From: Sulfurimonas sp.
GTDB lineage: Bacteria > Campylobacterota > Campylobacteria > Campylobacterales > Sulfurimonadaceae
DNA length: 60,319 bases
Reading direction: 5' to 3'
Assembly: GCA_011391635.1 (NCBI GenBank)
Contig: JAABQD010000014.1
Coordinates: 1-60,319 of the forward strand
This document shows, one piece after another, positions 52,262 through 60,240 of this stretch (positions within the stretch are counted from its first letter, which is position 1; each line of letters begins with the position of its first letter). The position numbers and the translations under genes are program-made. The notes under the pieces are model-generated. The model was not told where the DNA came from. It made no database searches and saw only the letters and a list, made by a program, of their open reading frames with translations.

Positions 52262-52340
52262 TAAAAATTTCCACATGCCAGTTTGGGTATGACAAAAAGA
52301 GTGTTTTTTGCGACTGTTTTTTGATCAAGCTCTCGCATGT

Positions 52341-52436
52341 GGAGCTACACTTCTATTTGTGAGTCATGACAAATCCCTCGCTTTTGATTTTCATACGGTG
52401 TATGATTTTGCTACGTTCAATAGGGCTTTTGTATGA
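52341..52436 (+). pseudogene. Remnant of an ABC-transporter ATPase (3' end)
   Basis: A frame reads GATLLFVSHDKSLAFDF and ends TVYDFATFNRAFV at TGA 52434. LLFVSHD is the switch-His region of a LolD/MacB-type ATPase. The rest of the gene is gone. The TGA overlaps an ATG (52433) that opens a permease remnant, as expected of an ATPase-permease operon. Confidence 0.65.
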
Positions 52437-52756
52437 TTTTCAGGCTCACGTATAAAAGTATCCTCAACCGCAAAATCGCCTTTTTTCTTTCTCTGTTTTC
52501 TCTTGCTGTCAGCGTTGTTTTACTTTGAGGCACTTTACGAATTGAGAAAAGTTCACAGGAGCATTTTTTACATACGATAAATGAAACGGACATGATTGTT
52601 GGTGCTTCAAATGGCTTGATTGAGATTTTGATGGAAGATGCGTATGAAAAAATCACTCTCTACGGCACAATACACTTAGAAACCGCAAAAATAGCCACAG
52701 GAACTGCATCATTTGTGATAAAAGATGGCATTACTCGTTTAACACTCAATCATTAA
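52433..52756 (+). pseudogene. Remnant of an FtsX-type ABC permease, with in-frame stop and deletion
   Basis: From ATG 52433 the frame reads MIFRLTYKSILNRKIAFFL, then LSLFSLAVSVVLL, a TGA (52526-52528), then GTLRIEKSSQEHFL and TDMIVGASNGLIEIL. This is the first 70 or so residues of an FtsX-family permease, normally about 400. The frame then continues into 40 unrelated residues (YEKITLYGTIHLETAKIATG) to TAA 52756, apparently the end of another gene fused by deletion. The remaining 100 bases to the next gene hold an AT-rich promoter region. Confidence 0.65.
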
Positions 52757-52818
52757 AATCTCTTTTAAAATAATATTTATTATATAATGTTCTAAAATAA
52801 TAAAATTAGGGAGTCCAC

Positions 52819-52869
52819 ATGAGAGTAGTTCGTTTAAATATAATTTACGAAGCCCTATATTTTGATTGA
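52819..52869 (+). CDS. 16-codon leader frame before the P-type ATPase
   Basis: GGGAG lies five bases before ATG 52819. The frame codes MRVVRLNIIYEALYFD and stops at 52867, overlapping the TTG start of the ATPase in another frame. It may couple or regulate translation of the pump, or be chance. Confidence 0.3.
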   Translation: MRVVRLNIIYEALYFD

Positions 52870-55576
52870 GAGAGAGGAAGCAGAGGCTAAGATTGCAAAA
52901 AATAGTCATGATTTTGAATTAAGTAAATCAGAACTTTTTGAGAAGTTTAGAAGTTCTGAAAATGGCTTAAATAGCTCTGAAATCAAAACAAGACAAGAGC
53001 AGTTTGGTAAAAATATCATTGAGAAAAAAGCCAAAAAAAACTACATAAAAGAGTATTTTAAACAATATATTCAATTTTTTCCAATGATTCTTGAAGTCGC
53101 AGGTTTATTGGCTTTTGTGGCGGATTATTATGAGCCACATAAAAGTTACGATATTTTAGGAACTGCGATTTTTGGAGCGGTATTTGTTAATGCTTCATTT
53201 TCATTTTGGCAATATTTCAAAGCCGACAGAGCCATGGAAGCACTTTTAAAACTTATTCCAACAAATACAAAAGTAAAAAGAGATGCTCTTATCCAAAAAA
53301 TAGATGCAACGGAGTTAGTCGTTGGCGATATTATTGTCATAGAAGAGGGCGATAAAATCGCAGCAGATGCTGTTTTGATAGAGGTCAATGAACTTTATCT
53401 CAATATATCCTCTCTCAATGGCGAATCAAAACCTAGCAAAAGAGAGTTGGCATGTGGAAATACTTTACGAAGTATTGATGCAAAAAATATGGTCTATGCA
53501 GGAACAAGTGCAGTCAATGGAAGTGCTATTGCCATAGTGGTCGCAACGGGTATGGCAACAGAGTTTGGTAAAATCGCCACACTCACAAGTACGATACAAA
53601 AAGGTATGTCACCCCTTGAAAAAGAGATAGTCGGCATGACAAAAATTTTTACTACCATAGCACTTGTTACTGGTGTTATTTTTTTTGCTTTAGGGTACTT
53701 TTCTGGCAAAGGTTTTTTTGTTGCGGCTCTTTTTGCACTCTCTTTGATTGTGGCAAATATCCCTGAGGGTCTGCTTCCAACCATTACACTCTCCCTCTCT
53801 ATCGCTTCACAAAGAATGGCAAAGAAAAATGCACTCATCAAAAATCTTGCCTCCGTTCAAACCCTTGGTAGTGTAACAACTATCTGCACAGACAAAACAG
53901 GAACACTCACAAAAAATGAGATGACACTTCAAGAGGTTTATCTCAGCAGTGGTGAAAAAATAAAAATCAGTGGCGGTAGGTATGACCTTGAGGGTGATTT
54001 TAGTTTTGAGAATGAAAACAGTAATTCTGGGGAGCATCTCAAAAAGTTACTAGAATCTGTGCTGTTCAACTCTCGTGCTTTTATTGAAGATGGCAAAAGA
54101 GTTGGAGACCCAACGGAGCTAGCTTTAGTCGCAGCAGCTCATAAATATAAGATAGTGAATATTTTTCATAAAACAAAAGAGAATCCATTTAGCAGTGAGC
54201 GAAAAATGATGTCCTCTTTTGGTGCGATGGATGGTGAAAACAGACTTTTTGTAAAGGGTGCTCCAGAAGCTATTTTTGCAAAAACAGCCTACTATCAAGA
54301 TGAAAATGGCATTAAAGAGTTTGATGATGAGGCAAAACAAAAAATAGAAAAAGAGCTTTTAGCTTTTGAAAACAGAGCCTATAGAGTTTTGGCAGTTGCT
54401 GTAAATGATAAAGATGAAGAAGAGGGCTTAACGCTTTTAGGTTTGGTAGCAATCATGGATATAGCGCGTCCAGAGGTCAAAAAGGCTTTACAAAAATGCC
54501 ACAGTGCTGGAATCCGTATTATGATGATTACGGGGGATAATGCAAATACTGCGGCAGCAGTTGGTAGAGATATCGGACTTCATTTTGATGCTGTTTTAAC
54601 TGGTAAAGAGGTGGAGGAACTCAGCGATGAGACACTCCAAGCGATGCTCAAAGAGAAAACTTTTATATTTGCGAGAATGGCGAGTAACCAAAAGCTTCGC
54701 ATTGCCGACTTGCTTCAAAAAAATGAAGAGGTCGTGGCAATGACGGGAGATGGAGTAAATGATGCACCTTCGCTTAAAAAAGCTGACATCGGAATTGCCA
54801 TGGGAAGTGGGAGTGATGTTGCCAAAGAAGCGGGTGATATGATTCTCTTGGATGATAATTTCAACTCGATTGTTTTAGCCATAGAAGAGGGGAGAACGGT
54901 GTACTATAACATCAAAAAATTTGTGACATATATACTCGCATCCAATGTGCCAGAACTTGTCCCTTATGTACTTTCCTTTTTTCTGAAAATCCCAAATCCA
55001 CTCTCTGTTATACAAATTTTATCCATAGATTTAGGCTCAGATATGATACCAGGACTCGCTCTTGGATGTGAAGAACCTGAGAAAAATATTATGAAAAAAC
55101 CGCCAATCTCAAAAAATGAAAAAATACTCGATTGGGAAGTGTTTAAAAGGGGCTATTTTTTCATAGGCGTTATAGAAGCGAGTGCGGCTATGTTTGCATT
55201 TATAACATTTTTACTGCATCATGGTTGGCACTATGGGCAGGTGGATTTGCATGACCCACACCTTCAAGCACAAGCGATGACCATGACTCTTCTTGGTGCA
55301 ATAACAACGCAACTCGCAAACTCTTGGAGTTTGAGAAGTTGGGATTTTAATATCTGGACATTGAGTCTGACATCCAACAAAACACTCATCTTTGCATCAT
55401 TAAGCGTTTTAGTTTGGATGTGGGCTCTTTTAAATGTTGCATCTGTTCAAAAGATTTTTAATACAGCCTCTATTGACACAGCAGATTTGTTCATCCTTCT
55501 ACCGTTTCCTATACTACTTTTAGTATCGCATGAGGCATATAAATATTTTAGGCTTAAAAAATTGGATATATCTTAG
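52862..55576 (+). CDS. P-type ATPase, type II (Na+/K+- or Ca2+-like)
   Basis: 904 residues. N-terminal cation-ATPase domain, actuator loop LNGESKP, phosphorylation Asp344 in DKTGTLT, nucleotide-binding domain with KGAPEAIF, hinge GDGVNDAP from residue 629, and six C-terminal helices. LSIDLGSDMIPGLALGCEEPE and IMKKPP in the C-terminal part are close to the type IIC Na+/K+-ATPase pattern. The ion cannot be fixed from sequence. The TTG start is poorly supported; no better ATG lies nearby in frame. An exact 11-mer at 53448 is read Leu-Ala-Cys-Gly. The stop overlaps the convergent truA stop by four bases. Confidence 0.9.
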   Translation: MIEREEAEAKIAKNSHDFELSKSELFEKFRSSENGLNSSEIKTRQEQFGKNIIEKKAKKNYIKEYFKQYIQFFPMILEVAGLLAFVADYYEPHKSYDILGTAIFGAVFVNASFSFWQYFKADRAMEALLKLIPTNTKVKRDALIQKIDATELVVGDIIVIEEGDKIAADAVLIEVNELYLNISSLNGESKPSKRELACGNTLRSIDAKNMVYAGTSAVNGSAIAIVVATGMATEFGKIATLTSTIQKGMSPLEKEIVGMTKIFTTIALVTGVIFFALGYFSGKGFFVAALFALSLIVANIPEGLLPTITLSLSIASQRMAKKNALIKNLASVQTLGSVTTICTDKTGTLTKNEMTLQEVYLSSGEKIKISGGRYDLEGDFSFENENSNSGEHLKKLLESVLFNSRAFIEDGKRVGDPTELALVAAAHKYKIVNIFHKTKENPFSSERKMMSSFGAMDGENRLFVKGAPEAIFAKTAYYQDENGIKEFDDEAKQKIEKELLAFENRAYRVLAVAVNDKDEEEGLTLLGLVAIMDIARPEVKKALQKCHSAGIRIMMITGDNANTAAAVGRDIGLHFDAVLTGKEVEELSDETLQAMLKEKTFIFARMASNQKLRIADLLQKNEEVVAMTGDGVNDAPSLKKADIGIAMGSGSDVAKEAGDMILLDDNFNSIVLAIEEGRTVYYNIKKFVTYILASNVPELVPYVLSFFLKIPNPLSVIQILSIDLGSDMIPGLALGCEEPEKNIMKKPPISKNEKILDWEVFKRGYFFIGVIEASAAMFAFITFLLHHGWHYGQVDLHDPHLQAQAMTMTLLGAITTQLANSWSLRSWDFNIWTLSLTSNKTLIFASLSVLVWMWALLNVASVQKIFNTASIDTADLFILLPFPILLLVSHEAYKYFRLKKLDIS

Positions 55577-56283
55577 TATTTAATACGAGCAAGATACAGC
55601 CCATTACTCGGTGCTGGTTTTATCTTATGGTTTTTTACACATGCCAACTGTTCTTCTATTTCTTGGCATGTGGATTTTAGGAGTGCTCCTACCATAAGGC
55701 GGATTTGGCTTCTTAAAAAACCGTTGGCTTCAAAGTTTAAAACGATGGTGCCTTTGTGTTTGTAAGCGTACGCTTTGTAGATAACTCTTGTTGTAGTTTT
55801 GACATCACTTCCCGTTTTCATAAAAAACTTGAAGTCATGTTCGCCAACAAAGAGTTTGATGTTTTGTTTGATTGCCTCAAAATCCACATGCCGAATAAAA
55901 GTCACAAAATCATTCTCAAACGGATTACTCTGTGCATCTTTGATGATGTAGCGATAAACCCTTCTTTTGGCACCATATCTTGCGTGAAAATCATCACTTA
56001 CGGCTTTGATACTCTTGACTTGTATGGCATGTGGAAGCATTTGATTGCAAACTCTTTGAAGCTTCTCTAAGTCACTCCAAAAAGGGGGCAAATCCACATG
56101 GCAAACTTGTCCCGTGGCATGAACACCTTTGTCAGTGCGTCCCGAAGCTACGACCTTAGAGTCTATGGAAAGTGCGGATAGAACATGCTCTAAGTTGCCT
56201 AAGATGGTGTTTTTGGACTCTGTTTGCGTTTGAGAACCTAAAAAAGTCGTTCCGTTATAGGCAAGGGTAATCGCACAACGCAT
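55573..56283 (-). CDS. truA: tRNA pseudouridine38-40 synthase
   Basis: 236 residues. The catalytic Asp51 is in SGRTDKGVHA. The family segments LAYNGTTFLGSQ, FHARYGAKRRVYRYII and FLRSQIRLMVGAL follow. Modifies U38-40 in tRNA anticodon arms. It contains two exact 11-mer copies (55664, read Ser-Thr-Cys-Gln; 56025, read Pro-His-Ala) and three one-mismatch copies (55636, 55883, 56093), the densest stretch in the window. It starts one base after the permease stop upstream. Confidence 0.94.
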   Translation of the reverse strand: MRCAITLAYNGTTFLGSQTQTESKNTILGNLEHVLSALSIDSKVVASGRTDKGVHATGQVCHVDLPPFWSDLEKLQRVCNQMLPHAIQVKSIKAVSDDFHARYGAKRRVYRYIIKDAQSNPFENDFVTFIRHVDFEAIKQNIKLFVGEHDFKFFMKTGSDVKTTTRVIYKAYAYKHKGTIVLNFEANGFLRSQIRLMVGALLKSTCQEIEEQLACVKNHKIKPAPSNGLYLARIKY

Positions 56284-57303
56284 CTAAAATCGAGCTACAA
56301 TTGTCTTTTTATAAAGAGCGTATGTCGCTCCAAGCCAAGCAAGAGCTACAAGTGGAATCGTGTAAAATGAGAAGAGCTCTTGAAGTCCTAAAGTCGTTCC
56401 ATAAAAAATCATAATCCCTAAAAAGAGATAGAGATAGATACGACCTTTTTGCACCCTCGTATGGACAATGCTGATAGAAGCAACCAAAAAGAGGCTCAGT
56501 ATAGGAAAAAGTGATAGAAGCGTGTCTGTAATGAGCATATGATTTTTGCTCTCTCTTCTATCGTTGGAGAGCCAATACTCTAACGGTGTTCTGTAGAGCG
56601 TTTGGTCACTACTCATCGTATCATTGATGTTCATCGTCTCAAAATCGATTTGAGAAAACTTCTCTTTGGAGTAGCTATAACCCTCTCCGTTTGTGAGTTT
56701 GAGTCTAAGAATGCCAGAGTCGTTTGTTATTTCACCCTCTTTAGCACTGATGAGTATCTCCTCTTTTTTGTTTTTGTTAAACAAAAAGATATCTCCATAG
56801 GTTCCATTAGGGTTGTTTTTTCCGATATAAAGGAGCCAATTGCCAAAACTATGCCCAAATTCAGAAGCAGAGAGATTGAATTTTGCTTCTCCTTTTTTAT
56901 AAGAAACGAAGTTGCTCGATAACACAGTGGCATGTGGAAAGAGTATGAAAAAATCAAACGCAAGAAGAGCTGATAAAATCATGGCTGGTTTGAGCAGTGT
57001 TTGGATGATAAATTTTGGATGGATTCCAAGGGCAAATAGGACGATGATTTCGTTATCAGTAGAGAGACGAAAGAGTGTCAATGAGGCTGCAATAAAAAAA
57101 GTTACAGGCAGAGTATAGAACAAAATCTCTGGCAAAACAAAGAGATAGAGTTGTGTCATTTCCCAAAGTGAGAGTTGAATAACCGCGGTATAAGTTGCTA
57201 GTTTTATCAAAAAAATCACAGATGCGATGGAAAAAAGCGGAAGAAATATCGATAAAAAGAGTATAGATAAGTTGTTTATTATATATTTTTGAAGTCTGTA
57301 CAT
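56284..57303 (-). CDS. LptF/LptG-family lipopolysaccharide export permease
   Basis: 339 residues of the YjgP/YjgQ family: three helices at the start (ILFLSIFLPLFSIASVIFLI, then the LPVTFFIAAS segment near 65), FALGIHPKFIIQTLLKPAM, a periplasmic jellyroll about 130-240, and three helices at the end. It draws LPS from the inner membrane with LptB. Whether F or G cannot be told; the partner is not adjacent. Sits in a - strand run truA-lpt-prepilin peptidase-uppS. An exact 11-mer at 56928 is read Pro-His-Ala. Confidence 0.87.
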   Translation of the reverse strand: MYRLQKYIINNLSILFLSIFLPLFSIASVIFLIKLATYTAVIQLSLWEMTQLYLFVLPEILFYTLPVTFFIAASLTLFRLSTDNEIIVLFALGIHPKFIIQTLLKPAMILSALLAFDFFILFPHATVLSSNFVSYKKGEAKFNLSASEFGHSFGNWLLYIGKNNPNGTYGDIFLFNKNKKEEILISAKEGEITNDSGILRLKLTNGEGYSYSKEKFSQIDFETMNINDTMSSDQTLYRTPLEYWLSNDRRESKNHMLITDTLLSLFPILSLFLVASISIVHTRVQKGRIYLYLFLGIMIFYGTTLGLQELFSFYTIPLVALAWLGATYALYKKTIVARF

Positions 57304-57305
57304 CG

Positions 57306-58124
57306 TTAGTAATTTGCCTCAATATAAGCTAAAATAGGGCTATCAAGCAGATAAACTATAAATGTTGCCATTGCCAAAAATGGAACAAAAGGAACTTTTT
57401 GCTCCTCGCTTGAGCGACCTCTGAGAGCTAACATAACAGGAAGTGCCAAAAGAGCTGATAAAAAAATGGCAACAAGCGTGAGTTTTACGCCAAGCAATGC
57501 TCCCATGGTGCTTGCTACCATGATATCTCCTTCGCCCATTGCTTCGATAAATGGGTATGTGTGATAATGTTTTGTCCAAGAAGTCTGTGTTTTTTTGGCT
57601 TCTCGTTGTGCAGATGCAGTTAAAAAATAGGAGAGTGCAAATCGAAGAAGGGTAAATCCACCTGCAAAAATGAGAGCATTTTGCAAATTTGTAAACACTC
57701 CACCAATGCTCCAAGAGCCTAAAACAGCGAAGAATATCGCTAAAAGATTGAGGCTATCAGGAACCATTTTATATTTGAAATCTATCATGGCAAGGGCTAA
57801 AAGCATCAAAAAACTCATCCCAATGAGAAAAATAGGAAAACTGATGCCAAATTTGTACGCTAAAACTAAAAAGATAAGCCCAGATAAAAACTCTATAACA
57901 GGGTATTGCAGAGAGATTTTTGCATCACAAAAGGAGCATTTGCCTCGTAAAACAATCCATGAAACAAGCGGGATATTGTGCCAAGCTTTCAGAGAGTTTC
58001 CACATGTCGTACAATGAGAAGATGGGAAGATTATGCTCTCATTTTGTGGTACTCTTAAAATAACAACATTCAAAAATGAGCCAAGAACAGCTCCAAAAAC
58101 AAAAGCAAAGAGGAGTTGTTCCAT
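57306..58124 (-). CDS. Type IV prepilin peptidase (A24 family)
   Basis: 272 residues. GSFLNVVILRVP start, zinc-type cysteines Cys38, Cys41, Cys63 and Cys66 of the N-methyltransferase part, and the two catalytic aspartates, Asp115 in MIDFKYKMVPD and Asp200 in MGEGDIM. It cleaves and methylates type IV prepilins or type II secretion pseudopilins. In Campylobacterota such systems may serve DNA uptake, which is relevant to the dispersed 11-mer. ATG overlaps the uppS stop by one base. Confidence 0.93.
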   Translation of the reverse strand: MEQLLFAFVFGAVLGSFLNVVILRVPQNESIIFPSSHCTTCGNSLKAWHNIPLVSWIVLRGKCSFCDAKISLQYPVIEFLSGLIFLVLAYKFGISFPIFLIGMSFLMLLALAMIDFKYKMVPDSLNLLAIFFAVLGSWSIGGVFTNLQNALIFAGGFTLLRFALSYFLTASAQREAKKTQTSWTKHYHTYPFIEAMGEGDIMVASTMGALLGVKLTLVAIFLSALLALPVMLALRGRSSEEQKVPFVPFLAMATFIVYLLDSPILAYIEANY

Positions 58125-58801
58125 TATTTTAAGCCTCCAAAACGGCGTTCTACTTGTGTGAATTCATGTATGATTTTTTCAAGTTGAGAGATACTAAAAT
58201 CTGGCCACAAAGTGTCGCAAAAGAAGAGTTCTGCGTACGCTGATTGCCAGAGTAAAAAATTTGAGAGTCTGTGGTCTCCACCTGTACGGATGAGTAAATC
58301 GACATCATGCGGACAGTCCAGTGCATTACTTAGCATGGCTTCGGTTATATCATTTTCGCAATTTTTTAGCTTGTTAATAGCTCTGAGAATCTCATCCTGT
58401 GCACCGTAATTCAGTGCCAAAGATTGGACTAAACCATCGCAATGTGCAGTTTTTTCTTTGACCTCTTGTATAGTTTTTTGAAGTGATGCAGAAAAAGCTC
58501 GGATATCGCCGATAGGCTCAAAGCGGACATTATTTTCTAAGTAAACTGGAAGTTCATTTTTGAGGTAACTCTCAAGGAGTTTCATCAAAAATTCAACTTC
58601 AAGGCGTGGTCTTTTCCAGTTTTCAGTAGAAAAAGCATAGAGGGTTAGTCGCTCGATATCTTGATGGTTGGAGCAGTAGGTTGTTATCTCTTTGACAACT
58701 TTTGCCCCAGCTTCATGTCCTTTGACTCTTTTTTTGCCCTGAATCTCAGCCCAACGCCCATTTCCATCCATGATAATAGCGATGTGTTTTGCCTGATTCA
58801 T
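58124..58801 (-). CDS. uppS: Undecaprenyl diphosphate synthase
   Basis: 225 residues. HIAIIMDGNGRWA with catalytic Asp12, GHEAGAK, TLYAFSTENWKRP, and LLIRTGGDHRLSNFLLWQSAYAE with the metal-binding region. Makes the C55 lipid carrier for peptidoglycan and O-antigen synthesis. Overlaps the prepilin peptidase start by one base and precedes coaBC's end by 37 bases on the same strand, so the run may be one operon. Confidence 0.95.
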   Translation of the reverse strand: MNQAKHIAIIMDGNGRWAEIQGKKRVKGHEAGAKVVKEITTYCSNHQDIERLTLYAFSTENWKRPRLEVEFLMKLLESYLKNELPVYLENNVRFEPIGDIRAFSASLQKTIQEVKEKTAHCDGLVQSLALNYGAQDEILRAINKLKNCENDITEAMLSNALDCPHDVDLLIRTGGDHRLSNFLLWQSAYAELFFCDTLWPDFSISQLEKIIHEFTQVERRFGGLK

Positions 58802-58838
58802 CTCTTTTTGCCTGAAAATAATTTTTTTGTATTATAGC

Positions 58839-60107
58839 TTATAAATTTTTAGCTTGTTCCAAGATGCCAAAAGCAACGCTCACTTTATTGGCATGTGGAA
58901 TGGATTCTATCTTTTCATGCGTGATAAATTCTACTTTGTTTGTGTCACTTCCAAAGCTTGAGGAGTCTTGGAGTATGTTTAAACAAACAGCGTCTATATT
59001 TTTGCTTTTTATCATATTTGAGGCATTTGCGATGGCATTTAATGCGTCCATCTCGGCTTTGAAGCCCACAGTTGTGATGCCTTCTTTGTCTATGGAGCTT
59101 AAAATATCTATATTTTTTTTCATTTTAAGTTCCCATTTTTCACCCAAAACCTCTTTTTTGAGTTTGCCATTTTGTGTAAACTCTGGCACATAGTCACTCA
59201 CCGCTGCCGCCATAAAAAGGTAGGGTTTTTTTTGTATGAGATGGATATGCTCATCTCTCATAAGAGTTGCTTTAGAGACTTTTCCCTTTTTGGCGATGCG
59301 AATAGAGTCCACCAGATACTCTTGCATCTCAAGCGTATCTTCTACGGCTATTTTGTGCATATCTGTAGGTAAATTTGCTTCAAACTTTGTTGCGATGAGA
59401 TTAACATCTGCACCTTTGCAATAGAGTGCGGTAGCTAAACTTGAAGCCATTTTGCCACTTGAAAAATTGGAGATATAACGAACATCATCAATCTTTTCTA
59501 TAGTGCCACCGCCTGTGACGATCACCATTCTATCTTCCCAAAACTCCTCTTTGAGAAGCACTTTTGCACACTTAAAAAAGATGTCCATAGGTTCAGCCAT
59601 CGCCCCATCGCCTGTGGTTTTACATGCTAACTCTTTTGTTTGTGTGTTTACAATCGTGTAGTTTGCGATGGCTAACATTTTGAGGTTGGCTTGTGTTATT
59701 GGGTTGTGTATCATGTTTGTGTTTGCTGAGGGTGCAATAATCTTGGCATGTGGAAATGCTAAAGCACATTGCAGGAGCATGGTGTCAGCGATGGCATTTG
59801 CGAGTTTTGCGATAGTATTTGCTGTTGCGGGAGCTATCACTAACAAATCCGCCCATTGCGTTGTTTTGATGTGGTTGTGGTCACTCACCCATGACTCGTT
59901 TATGTCATCGAGAATTTGATTGCCTGTGAGCACTTCAAAGCTCAAAGGTGTGACAAATTTTTTCGCAGATTCGCTCATCACTACTTTGACCTCTGCACCC
60001 GCTTTTGTAAAGAGGCGAACGAGTTCAAGTGACTTGTACACAGCGATAGAGCCAGTCACCCCAAGAAGTATTTTTTTGCCTTTTAGTAAATCGGATGGAA
60101 TGAGCAT
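58839..60107 (-). CDS. coaBC: Bifunctional coenzyme A biosynthesis protein CoaBC
   Basis: 422 residues. The N-terminal CoaC flavoprotein (about 1-180) begins GKKILLGVTGSIAVYKSLEL, holds the catalytic-region His in HIKTTQWADLLVIAPATANTIAKLA, and the ELACKTTGDGAMAEP loop. The C-terminal CoaB ligase about 190-420 has VIVTGGGTIEKIDDVRYISNFSSGKM. Converts 4'-phosphopantothenate and cysteine to 4'-phosphopantetheine. Exact 11-mer copies at 58889 and 59744 are both read Pro-His-Ala. Confidence 0.95.
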   Translation of the reverse strand: MLIPSDLLKGKKILLGVTGSIAVYKSLELVRLFTKAGAEVKVVMSESAKKFVTPLSFEVLTGNQILDDINESWVSDHNHIKTTQWADLLVIAPATANTIAKLANAIADTMLLQCALAFPHAKIIAPSANTNMIHNPITQANLKMLAIANYTIVNTQTKELACKTTGDGAMAEPMDIFFKCAKVLLKEEFWEDRMVIVTGGGTIEKIDDVRYISNFSSGKMASSLATALYCKGADVNLIATKFEANLPTDMHKIAVEDTLEMQEYLVDSIRIAKKGKVSKATLMRDEHIHLIQKKPYLFMAAAVSDYVPEFTQNGKLKKEVLGEKWELKMKKNIDILSSIDKEGITTVGFKAEMDALNAIANASNMIKSKNIDAVCLNILQDSSSFGSDTNKVEFITHEKIESIPHANKVSVAFGILEQAKNL

Positions 60108-60240
60108 GGATGACCTCTCTAGTAATTTGTTGCTATTTTATCATTAAAAATCTTAATGGCATGTGGAGTTTTGCAATAAATGCTACTCAATTGCTACCTA
60201 ATATCTGTACAATTCCATTATTATAGAAGAGGGGTTTGTT

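Larger units (their letters stand above)
3091..60167. repeat. Dispersed 11-mer TGGCATGTGGA (uptake-sequence-like), 36 exact copies
   Basis: Exact copies as TGGCATGTGGA start at 4484, 5840, 7536, 9490, 22985, 25075, 32022, 33048, 34260, 35693, 39893, 40556, 40764, 47814, 48845, 53448, 55664, 56025, 56928, 58889, 59744, 60157. As the complement TCCACATGCCA they start at 3091, 5268, 5913, 9796, 13447, 27180, 39764, 40537, 42609, 44131, 48820, 49513, 50770, 52270. One-mismatch copies include 8002, 8062, 8868, 25013, 31441, 52333, 55636, 55883 and 56093. A T usually precedes and an A often follows, so the consensus is near TTGGCATGTGGAA. Both orientations occur on both gene strands. Counts are by eye. 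Confidence 0.93.

Noticed and set aside
3091..60167. The 11-mer as a strand-directed KOPS or Chi-like site
   Set aside because: Copies occur in both orientations in the same stretch, including face-to-face pairs, with no sustained polarity. A weak skew (22 to 14) cannot be tested in one window.
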